Origin: a virus
IMG/VR virus record: IMGVR_UViG_3300027899_000072
Span: 1 to 23,057 of that record
Length of the DNA stretch: 23,057 nucleotides
Reading direction: 5' to 3' (one strand)
Shown: one piece after another, positions 1 through 8,379 of the stretch
How positions within the stretch are numbered: position 1 is the first letter of the stretch
Layout: the number at the start of each line of letters is the position of its first letter
Position numbers and translations under genes: made by a program
The notes under the pieces: model-generated
Told to the model about the DNA's origin: nothing
Seen by the model: the letters and a program-made list of their open reading frames with translations, nothing else
Databases searched by the model: none

Positions 1-90
1 TCAGGATTCCTAAATTCGTTATACATCATCTAATCCGTTCTTCTACGCAGTAAAGGATTATATGATGTATAACGAATTTAGGAATCCTGA
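1..90. repeat. Long inverted repeat spanning the start of the giant gene
   Basis: Bases 1-29 are the exact reverse complement of bases 62-90. Going inward the pairing resumes after single mismatches (31-36 with 55-60, then 38-39 with 52-53), leaving a short central loop near 40-51. The right arm holds the ATG ATG start and first codons of the rightward giant gene. The left arm therefore contains the same start codons reading leftward, each preceded by GGATTA. The left arm touches the window edge, so the repeat may continue further. It could be a duplicated gene start, a recombination or inversion site, or a fold-back artefact at a contig end; the sequence alone cannot decide. Confidence 0.85.
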
Positions 91-3000
91 TGAGGTATAT
101 AACACATTTAAAGAAGAACTGTTTGGTACATATGATCCAGCTAAAGAATATGAAGCTTCCGAACTAGGTTTATATAGAGAAGACGTTGATTATCAGAAAA
201 TTACAGAAGATGAGGATCTTATTGCTATACAGGAGCTTATGTTTCCTGGATTAAGAAATAAAAACTTATATAGTTTATTTGATATACAAGGTAATGATAA
301 TGTTAAAGCTTTAGGAGAACTAGAACAATTAGCCAATAGATTAACTGAACAGTTAAATGTACCTTACGAGTTTCTTACCGATGAAGAAGCTAAAGAGCTA
401 TTAGGAGATAAATACTTAGCTCAAAAATCATTCTTTTATAACGGGGTTGTATATTTTAATAAAGATCAGTTTACTACAGCTACTCTATTTCACGAGTTTT
501 CTCATGCTTTAGTTGAAGCTTTATCTGTATATAATCCGGAGCTATTTAATAAACTAGTAAATCAAGCTTTAGCAAGTACTATCCAGCTAGATAATGGGCA
601 GATGACTACTGTTGAACAAATGGTTATTGAAGAATACCCAGAACTAGATAAAGATAGCATGAGTTTTAAAAAAGAAGTTTTAACCTGGTCTTTAGGTAAA
701 GCAGCTGAATTAGTAAATACCGATAAAAAAGGTAGTTTATTAGAGTGGTTAAAAGAATTCATGTACCAGGTAAAACAGTTACTACGAAATATATTTGGTT
801 CTAAAATAGATATATCAAAGCTAAATGTTAATACTACAATAGATGACTTAGCTAAGTCTTTAGCTAAAGGAGATTACTTTATTATAGCTGCTGAAGATAT
901 TACAAATAAAGAGATTCAAGAATTTAGAGAAGAAAATAGAAAAGTCATAAAAAATATTAATGAAAAATTTGATAATGAGAAATTAGTAGTAAACATAAAA
1001 GAGTTATCTAGTAGGGTAAACAAATTTGTTGATAGATTAGCTCTACCAGGATATAATATACCTGGAGTATCAAGAACCACTATAAAAGACTTATTTACCA
1101 CAATAAATGGTAAGTCGCTATTTGAAGAAGTACAAAGTAAGCTAGGAGCAACCGGTAAGAAGTTACAAGGTACTTTAAATGAAATCAAACAGATGGAACG
1201 ATCTGAAGAGATTACTGATGTAATTAACGATTTAGAAAAACGATTAACCGAATCTATAAACGATGATACTAATCCAATATCAATATATGAAGATATCATA
1301 GGATTTTTAAAAGGTCGGGATGTACTTACAGATGATCAAGCTAATAAATATATAGACCTTATTAGAGAAGCTGATCAAGAAGTAAAAATTGAAATAGAAA
1401 GTAAATTTGCTAATTTCAAAGCTGATTATAACTTTTTTGTTAATCAGGCTACTAACCTGGTTGAAACTATCGAAGTTTTAGATACAGCTTTAGATAATAT
1501 GATTGAGGATCTTAACGATACTTTAAATAATATTGATGATAAAAATCTTTTAAAACGAGCTCATACTCAAAATGATATTATTAATTATTGGTTAGACTAT
1601 ATCCAAGGTATGAAAAAGGATATAGAAAGTGGTGAATACACTAACGGACTTATTCCAAATGATCTTGTATCTTTCTTATCATTAGTAGAAAGTAAGCTTA
1701 AATCTGCTAAGAACATTACTAATAAGATATATAAAAAATCTACTACCGCTTTAGTTGTTGAGCAACTTGAGAGTTTAGATGAATATATTCGAGAATATTA
1801 CGATAACCTAATTCAGAAGTTAGAAGATAAAAAAATGCCTGAATGGTTAATCCAAAGAACAAAAGATAAGTATAAGCAAAGTTCTATTAGAAACTTTAAT
1901 ACTGATACAGGTCAATTTGAATCTTTAGAAAAGTCTATAGAAATGTATTTAGAAGGAAAGCTTGGAGATAGTCATGCTTTAAACGGATTCTTAGAGGGGT
2001 ATATGTACAATCAGGATCCTATAGTAATGAGTGTAGCTAAGTTTATTAAAGATAATTACAATAGAACTGTGGCTGAAGCACAATCTAGAATGGAAGCCTG
2101 GTGGAATGATATTAGTCCTCTTGCTAAAAAGTTAGGTTATAATCCATCTAATCCTCAAGAGTTCACTAATAAAGTAGCTTTCCAGGATGAGATATCTTAT
2201 TATGATACCGATATTAAAGAAGGTCCTAAATATGTAATTAAAAAAGTATGGAGACTATTAAACCCTAATAAAAATTGGGAGTCGATTTTATTTCAAAAAA
2301 GAGAAGATCTTAAAAAACTGGAAGCTACATATAATGATACATTGTCTGTAGAAGACGAAGCTGCTTTTATGGAAGCCGCGGATGAGTTTGAAAAGTGGCA
2401 GAGGAAGTATTTTTATCAACCTTTTAAAGATGAGTTTTATAAATTTAAATCTGACTTTTTTAGTGATGCTATCGGTAAAATAGCTAACAACAAACTTAAA
2501 TATTACCAAGATCGGATTAATGAGAGTAAAGCTATAGGAGATACCGCATTAGCTGAAAAGTATAGAAAACTATCTAATCAGTTATACTCTTTAACAGATA
2601 CTAACGGTAATACTAAAAAGGGTGATGCTTATGATATAGCTCAAAAGCTAATAGAATATAGAGAACAATCTAAAAAATTTTATACCAAATCTATAAGAAC
2701 TAAAGCCTTTAATAGAAATTTCTATCAAAAGAAACAAGAGATAAGGGATTGGGTAACAAAAACTTATAAAGATAAAGCTCAACAGGATATAGAATTTAAC
2801 AAAAGATGGAACGAGTTTCTTCTTACAGAAACTACTGTTGTATTAAATACTGAATACTGGGAAAGTATTAGGAATATTAATGAAAGAATTAAGTTGTTAA
2901 ACGCTGAGATAAGAGCTATTGATAAAGCAAATGAAGAATATTATGCTCAATGGGATGAACTTACAAAAGAACGAGATAAGTTACTATTAGGTAAAAAAGA

Positions 3001-6000
3001 CTCTTCTAGACAATATGATCCTTCTCAATTTACAGAAGATGAAGTAAAAAGATTAGAAGAGATTAATAATGAGATAGATAGGTTAGATAAAGAAGTAAAA
3101 GTAAGAGAAAGCGGTTTAACCCAGGCAGAATGGGATAGATACCAAATAGGTATTAATAAAGATCAGTATACTATTGAAGAATTAAAAGAAGCATTTGATA
3201 TACCTGCTGATTTTCCAGAAATGAGTGTTGATACTAGAGTTGAAGTTGAGGTTAGAGAACTGAGGGATAAAGCTAAAAGACAAAGATTAGACACAACATT
3301 ATTCGATGATTTAAAATCTGCTAAAGAAGAAAAACGTAATCTTCAAAAAGCTGTTGCTTCTGATTATTATATAGATAACTTTAATGATCAATTAAACCTT
3401 TTAAGACAAAGGAATCCTCAAGTTGTTATAGATTATTTTAATGGGTTTAACTTATCTAATTATGATATTTCCTCATTAGCTAGTGTTGATGATTCATATT
3501 TAAGTAAAGCTCGTATTGAACCTTTGTTAGAGGACGCTGAATTTAAAGAATGGTTTGATAAAACCCATAAGATAGGATATAAAGGAGACTACCAAAGAAT
3601 GTATCTATATAATAAGTTTTTACCTAAGGATATTACTTATTATGAGTCTTATACGGCTAAAAATCCGGAAGATGTTACTGATCAAGAAGAAATAATAGTA
3701 AATGGTATTCCTAGAGTACCTAATGAAAATTATGTTTACAGAACAGTAAAAGATGAATATAGAAATAAAGAAATCATAGGGGTTACTACAACAAATAAAG
3801 GTCAATGGCTTCCTAAGAATAGAGAAGACATGAGAGACTATTACGATAAGTATAAAGATGACTTTGAAGGTGGTGAAGATCCTTATCAGTTTATAAACGA
3901 AAAATATTATGAAGTTATAGATTCAGGTAATACTGATTTAATTGACGTAATAGAAAAGTTAAAATGGCAAGCACTTGATCTTCAGAATGGTGTTAGTAAA
4001 TATGGTAGACTTTATTTAGATCTACCAAGGTTTTATTCTAGTAAACTTGAAATACTTAGAAATAAGAAAATGTCTGCTAAAGACAATCCTATATCAAGAT
4101 TAGTAAAAAGGGTAAGGGAATTTTTATTAAGTACTAAAAAGATATATTCTGAAGGTCTTAATAACTTTGAAGAACAGGCTCGTTTAGTTAATCTGGATAT
4201 GATGGATGATGAGATATCGGGTGTTAAGATAGCGGGAAGTGACTTTATAGATATTGAGGATGTTAATACCGATATTGTAAATAATTATATGAGATACATG
4301 CTATCAGCTATAAGGCAGAAAAATCTTATACAAATGTATCCAGATGTAATGGCTGTTAAACAATCTTTAATCAACGTAGATGGTACTCCAGTAGGTGTTG
4401 ATGATAGACAAAAAATTGATAAAAAAAGTTGGATAGAAAACAGGATTAGACCATTATCTTCTTTAAGATTCTTAAAAAAGAAGAATGAAAATAATCGATT
4501 AAACGCTATTAATAATTTAATTGAAAGAGAATTTCAAGGTATTTCTCAAAAAGGTATAGGAAGTAAAGAAAATGTTAGATTAAATAAACTTTCACAGCTT
4601 ATATTTGGTAGAGCTAGTTTTGGTTTCTTTGCGTTTAATGTACCCTCTGCTATTAAAAACTACCTAGGTCAAAAGTGGCAGTATAGTCTTCACGCTATCG
4701 GGGGTGGTGATTATGATTTAAAAGATATGGCATCCGGACAGGCTTTAGCTTTTAAAACAGCTACGGAAGTAACCCTAAAGATGTACGGAGATAAAGAGAA
4801 AAGCGTTCACCTAGACTTAGCTGATATAATGGATGCGGCACAAGGTCGGGTTGATAAAAACTTTGGTAGAAGATTTAGCCGATCATTTGTTAAGGATGTT
4901 GCTGAATTAGCTAATCCTATGAAAGCCGGTATATCTTATAATACTAGGGAATGGTTACAGCTACTAGGTCAATATGAGGTATTTTTCTCAGCTCTGGAAG
5001 GAGTTAAACTTAATCAGTTAGATGCTGATGGTAATGCTACTACTATAAGTTATACAGACGCCTGGGAAAAACGATCAGTTACTAGCTTAGTATATAACCG
5101 CGATGGATCAACTGAAGAAGTTGAAAGAACCGAAACTGTATTAAAAGATGGTATTGATCCAGAGTATGATAGAAGACCTAGAATAGTAACATTCAGTAAA
5201 ACTACATCATTAGAAGAATACGCTAATAAATTTGGTATAACTCAAGAAGAACTAGAAAGAAGGATATCTAAATATAATAACGGTAAAACCTTCAGTCAAT
5301 TTAAAGATGGTGAAGATATGAAGGTAGCTGACATGAAAAAGTTCAATACTTTTGTTAATCGTCAACACGACCTTCAGAATAAACTAGGTGGAGCTTATGC
5401 TCCTTGGGAACAACCAGAAGCTCAGAGATTCTTACTATTTAGATTAGTATCCTATTTAAGAAGATATTTTACCAGGATGTTTATGTATCGTTTTCAGTAT
5501 AAAGGACATATATGGAAATCTAGTGAAAGATTTAATATCGGAGCCGAACGTTTAGAGATGGGTTGGTATATAAAAGCTATGAATGATATGCTTACTATAA
5601 TACTAACAAAAGGTAAATATCTCAGTGTTATGAGTACTAAGGATAAACTATCTATGATGAGGGTTTTAACCGAGTTTGTCGCTTTAACCTCTTTAACTAT
5701 GTTATTACCTTTAGTGTTCGGATTTGATGATGACGACGATGACAAATACGATAAACTAAGAGAGAAGAGTGGACACCTTCCATTCTTATTTGCTCCTGGT
5801 GATGAAGATCATCCGTTTAATATGTTTGGATGGTTAAGTAACCATGCCTTATTAATGACTCTTCAAGTTAGAAGAGAAAACGAAGCATTTATACCTTTAC
5901 CGGGTTATGGCTTAGAAGACTATAAAGATTTAGCTAATCTAAGTAGTATAGCCTATGGACCTACTATTGAAACTTATGTAAAAATGGCTGGTAGTATATT

Positions 6001-6181
6001 TGATCTTGCAACACGTGATAAATCAGCTTATTATAAACGTGATTCCGGTCCGTATCTATGGCAACGTGAAGGTGGTATAAAAGTATTTAGATACGGAGCT
6101 ACAGCATTAGGACTTACAGGAAGTACATTAGATCCTATAATGGGTATAAAAACTCAGTATTCAATAAAGTCTATAGAATAA
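62..6181 (+). CDS. Giant virion-type protein with N-terminal zincin metallopeptidase motif
   Basis: This encodes 2039 residues, by far the longest gene here. An AAAGGA at 52-57 lies 4 nt before the first ATG and 7 nt before the second (65), so either could be used; an in-frame stop at 11-13 excludes a longer form. The N-terminal region carries HEFSH (residues 144-148), a zincin HExxH motif, with E205 a possible third zinc ligand. The middle is long, charged and helical, with coiled-coil-like stretches (for example about 940-1020). Near the C-terminus is one hydrophobic segment (about 1868-1888) followed by six aspartates (1889-1894). I found no cysteine in the whole protein. crAss-like phages carry giant proteins in their late block that are packaged and ejected with the DNA; this one fits by size, strand and composition. 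A peptidase role is inferred from the motif only. Confidence 0.75.
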   Translation: MMYNEFRNPDEVYNTFKEELFGTYDPAKEYEASELGLYREDVDYQKITEDEDLIAIQELMFPGLRNKNLYSLFDIQGNDNVKALGELEQLANRLTEQLNVPYEFLTDEEAKELLGDKYLAQKSFFYNGVVYFNKDQFTTATLFHEFSHALVEALSVYNPELFNKLVNQALASTIQLDNGQMTTVEQMVIEEYPELDKDSMSFKKEVLTWSLGKAAELVNTDKKGSLLEWLKEFMYQVKQLLRNIFGSKIDISKLNVNTTIDDLAKSLAKGDYFIIAAEDITNKEIQEFREENRKVIKNINEKFDNEKLVVNIKELSSRVNKFVDRLALPGYNIPGVSRTTIKDLFTTINGKSLFEEVQSKLGATGKKLQGTLNEIKQMERSEEITDVINDLEKRLTESINDDTNPISIYEDIIGFLKGRDVLTDDQANKYIDLIREADQEVKIEIESKFANFKADYNFFVNQATNLVETIEVLDTALDNMIEDLNDTLNNIDDKNLLKRAHTQNDIINYWLDYIQGMKKDIESGEYTNGLIPNDLVSFLSLVESKLKSAKNITNKIYKKSTTALVVEQLESLDEYIREYYDNLIQKLEDKKMPEWLIQRTKDKYKQSSIRNFNTDTGQFESLEKSIEMYLEGKLGDSHALNGFLEGYMYNQDPIVMSVAKFIKDNYNRTVAEAQSRMEAWWNDISPLAKKLGYNPSNPQEFTNKVAFQDEISYYDTDIKEGPKYVIKKVWRLLNPNKNWESILFQKREDLKKLEATYNDTLSVEDEAAFMEAADEFEKWQRKYFYQPFKDEFYKFKSDFFSDAIGKIANNKLKYYQDRINESKAIGDTALAEKYRKLSNQLYSLTDTNGNTKKGDAYDIAQKLIEYREQSKKFYTKSIRTKAFNRNFYQKKQEIRDWVTKTYKDKAQQDIEFNKRWNEFLLTETTVVLNTEYWESIRNINERIKLLNAEIRAIDKANEEYYAQWDELTKERDKLLLGKKDSSRQYDPSQFTEDEVKRLEEINNEIDRLDKEVKVRESGLTQAEWDRYQIGINKDQYTIEELKEAFDIPADFPEMSVDTRVEVEVRELRDKAKRQRLDTTLFDDLKSAKEEKRNLQKAVASDYYIDNFNDQLNLLRQRNPQVVIDYFNGFNLSNYDISSLASVDDSYLSKARIEPLLEDAEFKEWFDKTHKIGYKGDYQRMYLYNKFLPKDITYYESYTAKNPEDVTDQEEIIVNGIPRVPNENYVYRTVKDEYRNKEIIGVTTTNKGQWLPKNREDMRDYYDKYKDDFEGGEDPYQFINEKYYEVIDSGNTDLIDVIEKLKWQALDLQNGVSKYGRLYLDLPRFYSSKLEILRNKKMSAKDNPISRLVKRVREFLLSTKKIYSEGLNNFEEQARLVNLDMMDDEISGVKIAGSDFIDIEDVNTDIVNNYMRYMLSAIRQKNLIQMYPDVMAVKQSLINVDGTPVGVDDRQKIDKKSWIENRIRPLSSLRFLKKKNENNRLNAINNLIEREFQGISQKGIGSKENVRLNKLSQLIFGRASFGFFAFNVPSAIKNYLGQKWQYSLHAIGGGDYDLKDMASGQALAFKTATEVTLKMYGDKEKSVHLDLADIMDAAQGRVDKNFGRRFSRSFVKDVAELANPMKAGISYNTREWLQLLGQYEVFFSALEGVKLNQLDADGNATTISYTDAWEKRSVTSLVYNRDGSTEEVERTETVLKDGIDPEYDRRPRIVTFSKTTSLEEYANKFGITQEELERRISKYNNGKTFSQFKDGEDMKVADMKKFNTFVNRQHDLQNKLGGAYAPWEQPEAQRFLLFRLVSYLRRYFTRMFMYRFQYKGHIWKSSERFNIGAERLEMGWYIKAMNDMLTIILTKGKYLSVMSTKDKLSMMRVLTEFVALTSLTMLLPLVFGFDDDDDDKYDKLREKSGHLPFLFAPGDEDHPFNMFGWLSNHALLMTLQVRRENEAFIPLPGYGLEDYKDLANLSSIAYGPTIETYVKMAGSIFDLATRDKSAYYKRDSGPYLWQREGGIKVFRYGATALGLTGSTLDPIMGIKTQYSIKSIE

Positions 6182-6220
6182 AAAAAATAGAGGGGAATAA
6201 TCCCCTCTTTCTTTTTTTTC
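6182..6220. terminator. Bidirectional intrinsic terminator between converging gene blocks
   Basis: A perfect 7-bp stem (AGAGGGG at 6189-6195 with CCCCTCT at 6202-6208) encloses a 6-nt AATAAT loop. A T-rich run follows on the plus strand (TTTCTTTTTTTT) and an A-run precedes it (6181-6187), giving a U-tract for leftward transcripts as well. It sits just after the giant gene's stop codon and 41 bp from the end of the leftward dNMP kinase gene, so it can terminate both converging units. Confidence 0.9.
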
Positions 6221-6227
6221 TTATTGT

Positions 6228-6243
6228 TAACCTAACTAGGTTA
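6228..6243. repeat. Short inverted repeat beside the terminator
   Basis: TAACCT and AGGTTA form a 6-bp stem around an AACT loop in the convergent intergenic gap, immediately after the last leftward gene. There is no clear U-tract next to it. It may be an accessory transcript-end structure; nothing else supports a function. Confidence 0.4.
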
Positions 6244-6248
6244 TTCAG

Positions 6249-6881
6249 TTATATCAGTTCTCGAGATTTTAAATACTCGTTTAAGGAAATTTCCAAATGA
6301 CCTGTCGGACCGTTATTATCAATAACAGCATCAAATTCATAATTATCTAAAGCCGTTTCAGATTCATGATTAAAATTATCTAATATACTTTTAGTTAATT
6401 CAGGATATCTATCTTCAAGAGGTCTATCCACACGTATAATAATGCCACCTAAAGATTTAATAGCATCCGCCTCATTAGGAAAACGAAGATCTGTAATAAT
6501 CCAATTACTTCCAGCATGATAATTTACAAATAACGCATTAATCCAAGTATCATCATGTAAGTTATTTCTTATAGCATCAGTACCAAGTCTTTGTAAAAAC
6601 TCTCTATAAGTATACTTTTTTCTATCATCATCTTCAGCTCGTTTACGTAAAAAACCATCCTGGATATAGTCCCATTCTACTTCCATCTCAGAATCTTTAA
6701 ATTCCTGATCCTCAAAGTAATGAACAGGAAAACCTGTTAAAACAGCTGATATTATCTTCAGTTTATCACTGAATCGTTTAATTTCCCAAAGTTCACTGGA
6801 TTTTGTATGGATTAATCTTTGGATAATTTTACCAACTGTATCCTTACCAGATTTTGATTTACCGCTTATTCCTATTATCAT
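6249..6881 (-). CDS. Deoxynucleoside monophosphate kinase
   Basis: This is a 210-residue P-loop kinase predicted to phosphorylate dNMPs to dNDPs for phage DNA synthesis, like phage T4 gp1. The P-loop GKSKSGKDT is at residues 7-15, right after the first beta strand, and has the GKD(T/S) ending typical of the family. TDLRFPNEADAI in the second half matches the family's conserved region before a strand leading to IIRVDRP. The length is close to that of T4 gp1. The ATG overlaps the stop of the preceding gene as ATGA, implying translational coupling. It is the last gene of the leftward block before the terminator. Confidence 0.85.
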   Translation of the reverse strand: MIIGISGKSKSGKDTVGKIIQRLIHTKSSELWEIKRFSDKLKIISAVLTGFPVHYFEDQEFKDSEMEVEWDYIQDGFLRKRAEDDDRKKYTYREFLQRLGTDAIRNNLHDDTWINALFVNYHAGSNWIITDLRFPNEADAIKSLGGIIIRVDRPLEDRYPELTKSILDNFNHESETALDNYEFDAVIDNNGPTGHLEISLNEYLKSRELI

Positions 6882-7534
6882 AAATTAAAGTTTATTAGTT
6901 TATCATCAATATTGTCAAAGATACCATTTGTTTTATAATCACTACCATAAAATCCCCAACAGGAGTCTATTTCCTCTTCATGTTCATGACCATAATCACA
7001 CTTAGTTATCTTCATTAACTTAAATCCATAAACATCTCCGGTTAGGTATTGATCATAAGTTTCTACTTCTGCCTCAAGACGTTTAGTAACTTTATCTAGT
7101 GTTTCAGGATCAATATTACCATATTCTTTTAGAATAGTACTTGTAGGACAATAAATGTATCCAACCTGACCAGAATCCCATCTACAAGAAAATGATGATG
7201 TGCTCATAGTAATACCTGAATGATCATATAGATAAAGAGGTAAACATACCCAATCGTTTTTTAAATTAAGCCATTCTTCTAGTGTTTCCGCATCACCGTA
7301 AATTTCATCATACATCTCAAGATCTTGTAAAATTAGATTAATATCTAAAGAATCTGCCATATCCATTAGAGCTGCATGTTTATCAGATACTTGTTTATCA
7401 CCCAAATTATATCTAGAATGACAACAAATCATAATACCAAGATTATCCCATTCACGGGGACTCTCAGGATCCTCATACTGATAAATATTTAATACATGAT
7501 CGTTTTTTAATTCAATTCTTTCTACTAAATCCAT
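6878..7534 (-). CDS. Conserved phage protein of unknown function
   Basis: This encodes 218 residues, acidic, with no signal peptide or membrane segment. The order of its patches (WDSGQVGYIYCP, then EVETYDQYLTGDVYGF, then SCWGFYGSDY near the C-terminus) resembles a hypothetical protein I recall in many phages, but I know no function for it. Several cysteines and histidines occur (CDYGHEHEEE before SCWGF), which might bind metal, though no standard zinc-finger spacing is obvious. It lies between the DUF932-like gene and the dNMP kinase, and its stop overlaps the kinase start. The leader before the ATG is A/T-rich with no clear Shine-Dalgarno sequence. Confidence 0.7.
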   Translation of the reverse strand: MDLVERIELKNDHVLNIYQYEDPESPREWDNLGIMICCHSRYNLGDKQVSDKHAALMDMADSLDINLILQDLEMYDEIYGDAETLEEWLNLKNDWVCLPLYLYDHSGITMSTSSFSCRWDSGQVGYIYCPTSTILKEYGNIDPETLDKVTKRLEAEVETYDQYLTGDVYGFKLMKITKCDYGHEHEEEIDSCWGFYGSDYKTNGIFDNIDDKLINFNL

Positions 7535-7545
7535 GATTTTATGTT

Positions 7546-8376
7546 TTATAAATCGTAAAATACTTCAGTTATTTCTTGTTTTACAGGAGCTTCTGTATCA
7601 AATAAGTCTAACTGGTTAGGATTATCATCAGCTAATTTAGCTAGTTCGCTAACTGGAGTTAAAGATTTAAATATCTTATTCATATAAGTATGAATAGCTA
7701 TATGATTAGAAATCCAATCTAAAGGATGCGATTTTCTTAATGCAATTGATACATGAGTATATAAATCCCATAAAGAATTCAATGATGGTAATAACGGATC
7801 CTTAATGTTATTAACTATAGTACTAGACTGAGTAGGAGTAAGTATTTTATCAATAAAATAAAGCAATCCTAGTATTTCAGCATGTTTTTCCTTACCCAGA
7901 ATTAGTTTACTAAAGTTTTCATGATCCCGAACAATAGTATTATAGTACAAAGAACATTGATTAATCTGATCATGAATATGTTGAATAGCTTCTTGATCAG
8001 CATTACCGGTATGTTTACGAACAAATGACCCGATATTACCTGGTATATATGTAGCGCTATAGGGTAATGTAGGAGAAGCCGTAGCTCCAGCTATACATTG
8101 AAACTTTACTTTTTTATTATAGCTATTAACCCAGCTAAACAATATACCTAGATCAGTATCATTAGCAGGTTTAATAACATAAGAACCCTGTGCTATATCA
8201 CCATTATTAGCAATTTTATAAGACTCTTTTAAAATCGTAAGATTATTATTAGCTAACTGTTGTTTAACATTATCGATTATAAATCCATGACTAATAACTG
8301 TATAGCTATTAGCATGATTAGGTAATGTAACGGAGCGTAAATAACTCTCCGTTACGATAGGCATTGATACTTTCAT
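7546..8376 (-). CDS. DUF932-like phage protein
   Basis: This encodes 276 residues. The layout resembles the DUF932 group of phage and plasmid proteins: an N-terminal YTVISHGFIIDNVKQQL helix, a central WVNSYNKKVKFQCIAGA strand region, a FVRKHTGNADQEA segment and a C-terminal SLWDLYTHVSIALRKSHP helix. That is a recollection of family patterns rather than a search result. DUF932 has no established biochemical activity that I can state. It follows DNA polymerase by 3 bp, so it is probably on the same transcript and expressed with replication genes. Confidence 0.6.
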   Translation of the reverse strand: MKVSMPIVTESYLRSVTLPNHANSYTVISHGFIIDNVKQQLANNNLTILKESYKIANNGDIAQGSYVIKPANDTDLGILFSWVNSYNKKVKFQCIAGATASPTLPYSATYIPGNIGSFVRKHTGNADQEAIQHIHDQINQCSLYYNTIVRDHENFSKLILGKEKHAEILGLLYFIDKILTPTQSSTIVNNIKDPLLPSLNSLWDLYTHVSIALRKSHPLDWISNHIAIHTYMNKIFKSLTPVSELAKLADDNPNQLDLFDTEAPVKQEITEVFYDL

Positions 8377-8379
8377 AAT

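Noticed and set aside
562-5745. Several leftward open frames of 61-127 codons opposite the giant gene
   Set aside because: They are antisense shadows of an uninterrupted 2039-codon gene, with low-complexity hydrophobic translations and no motifs.
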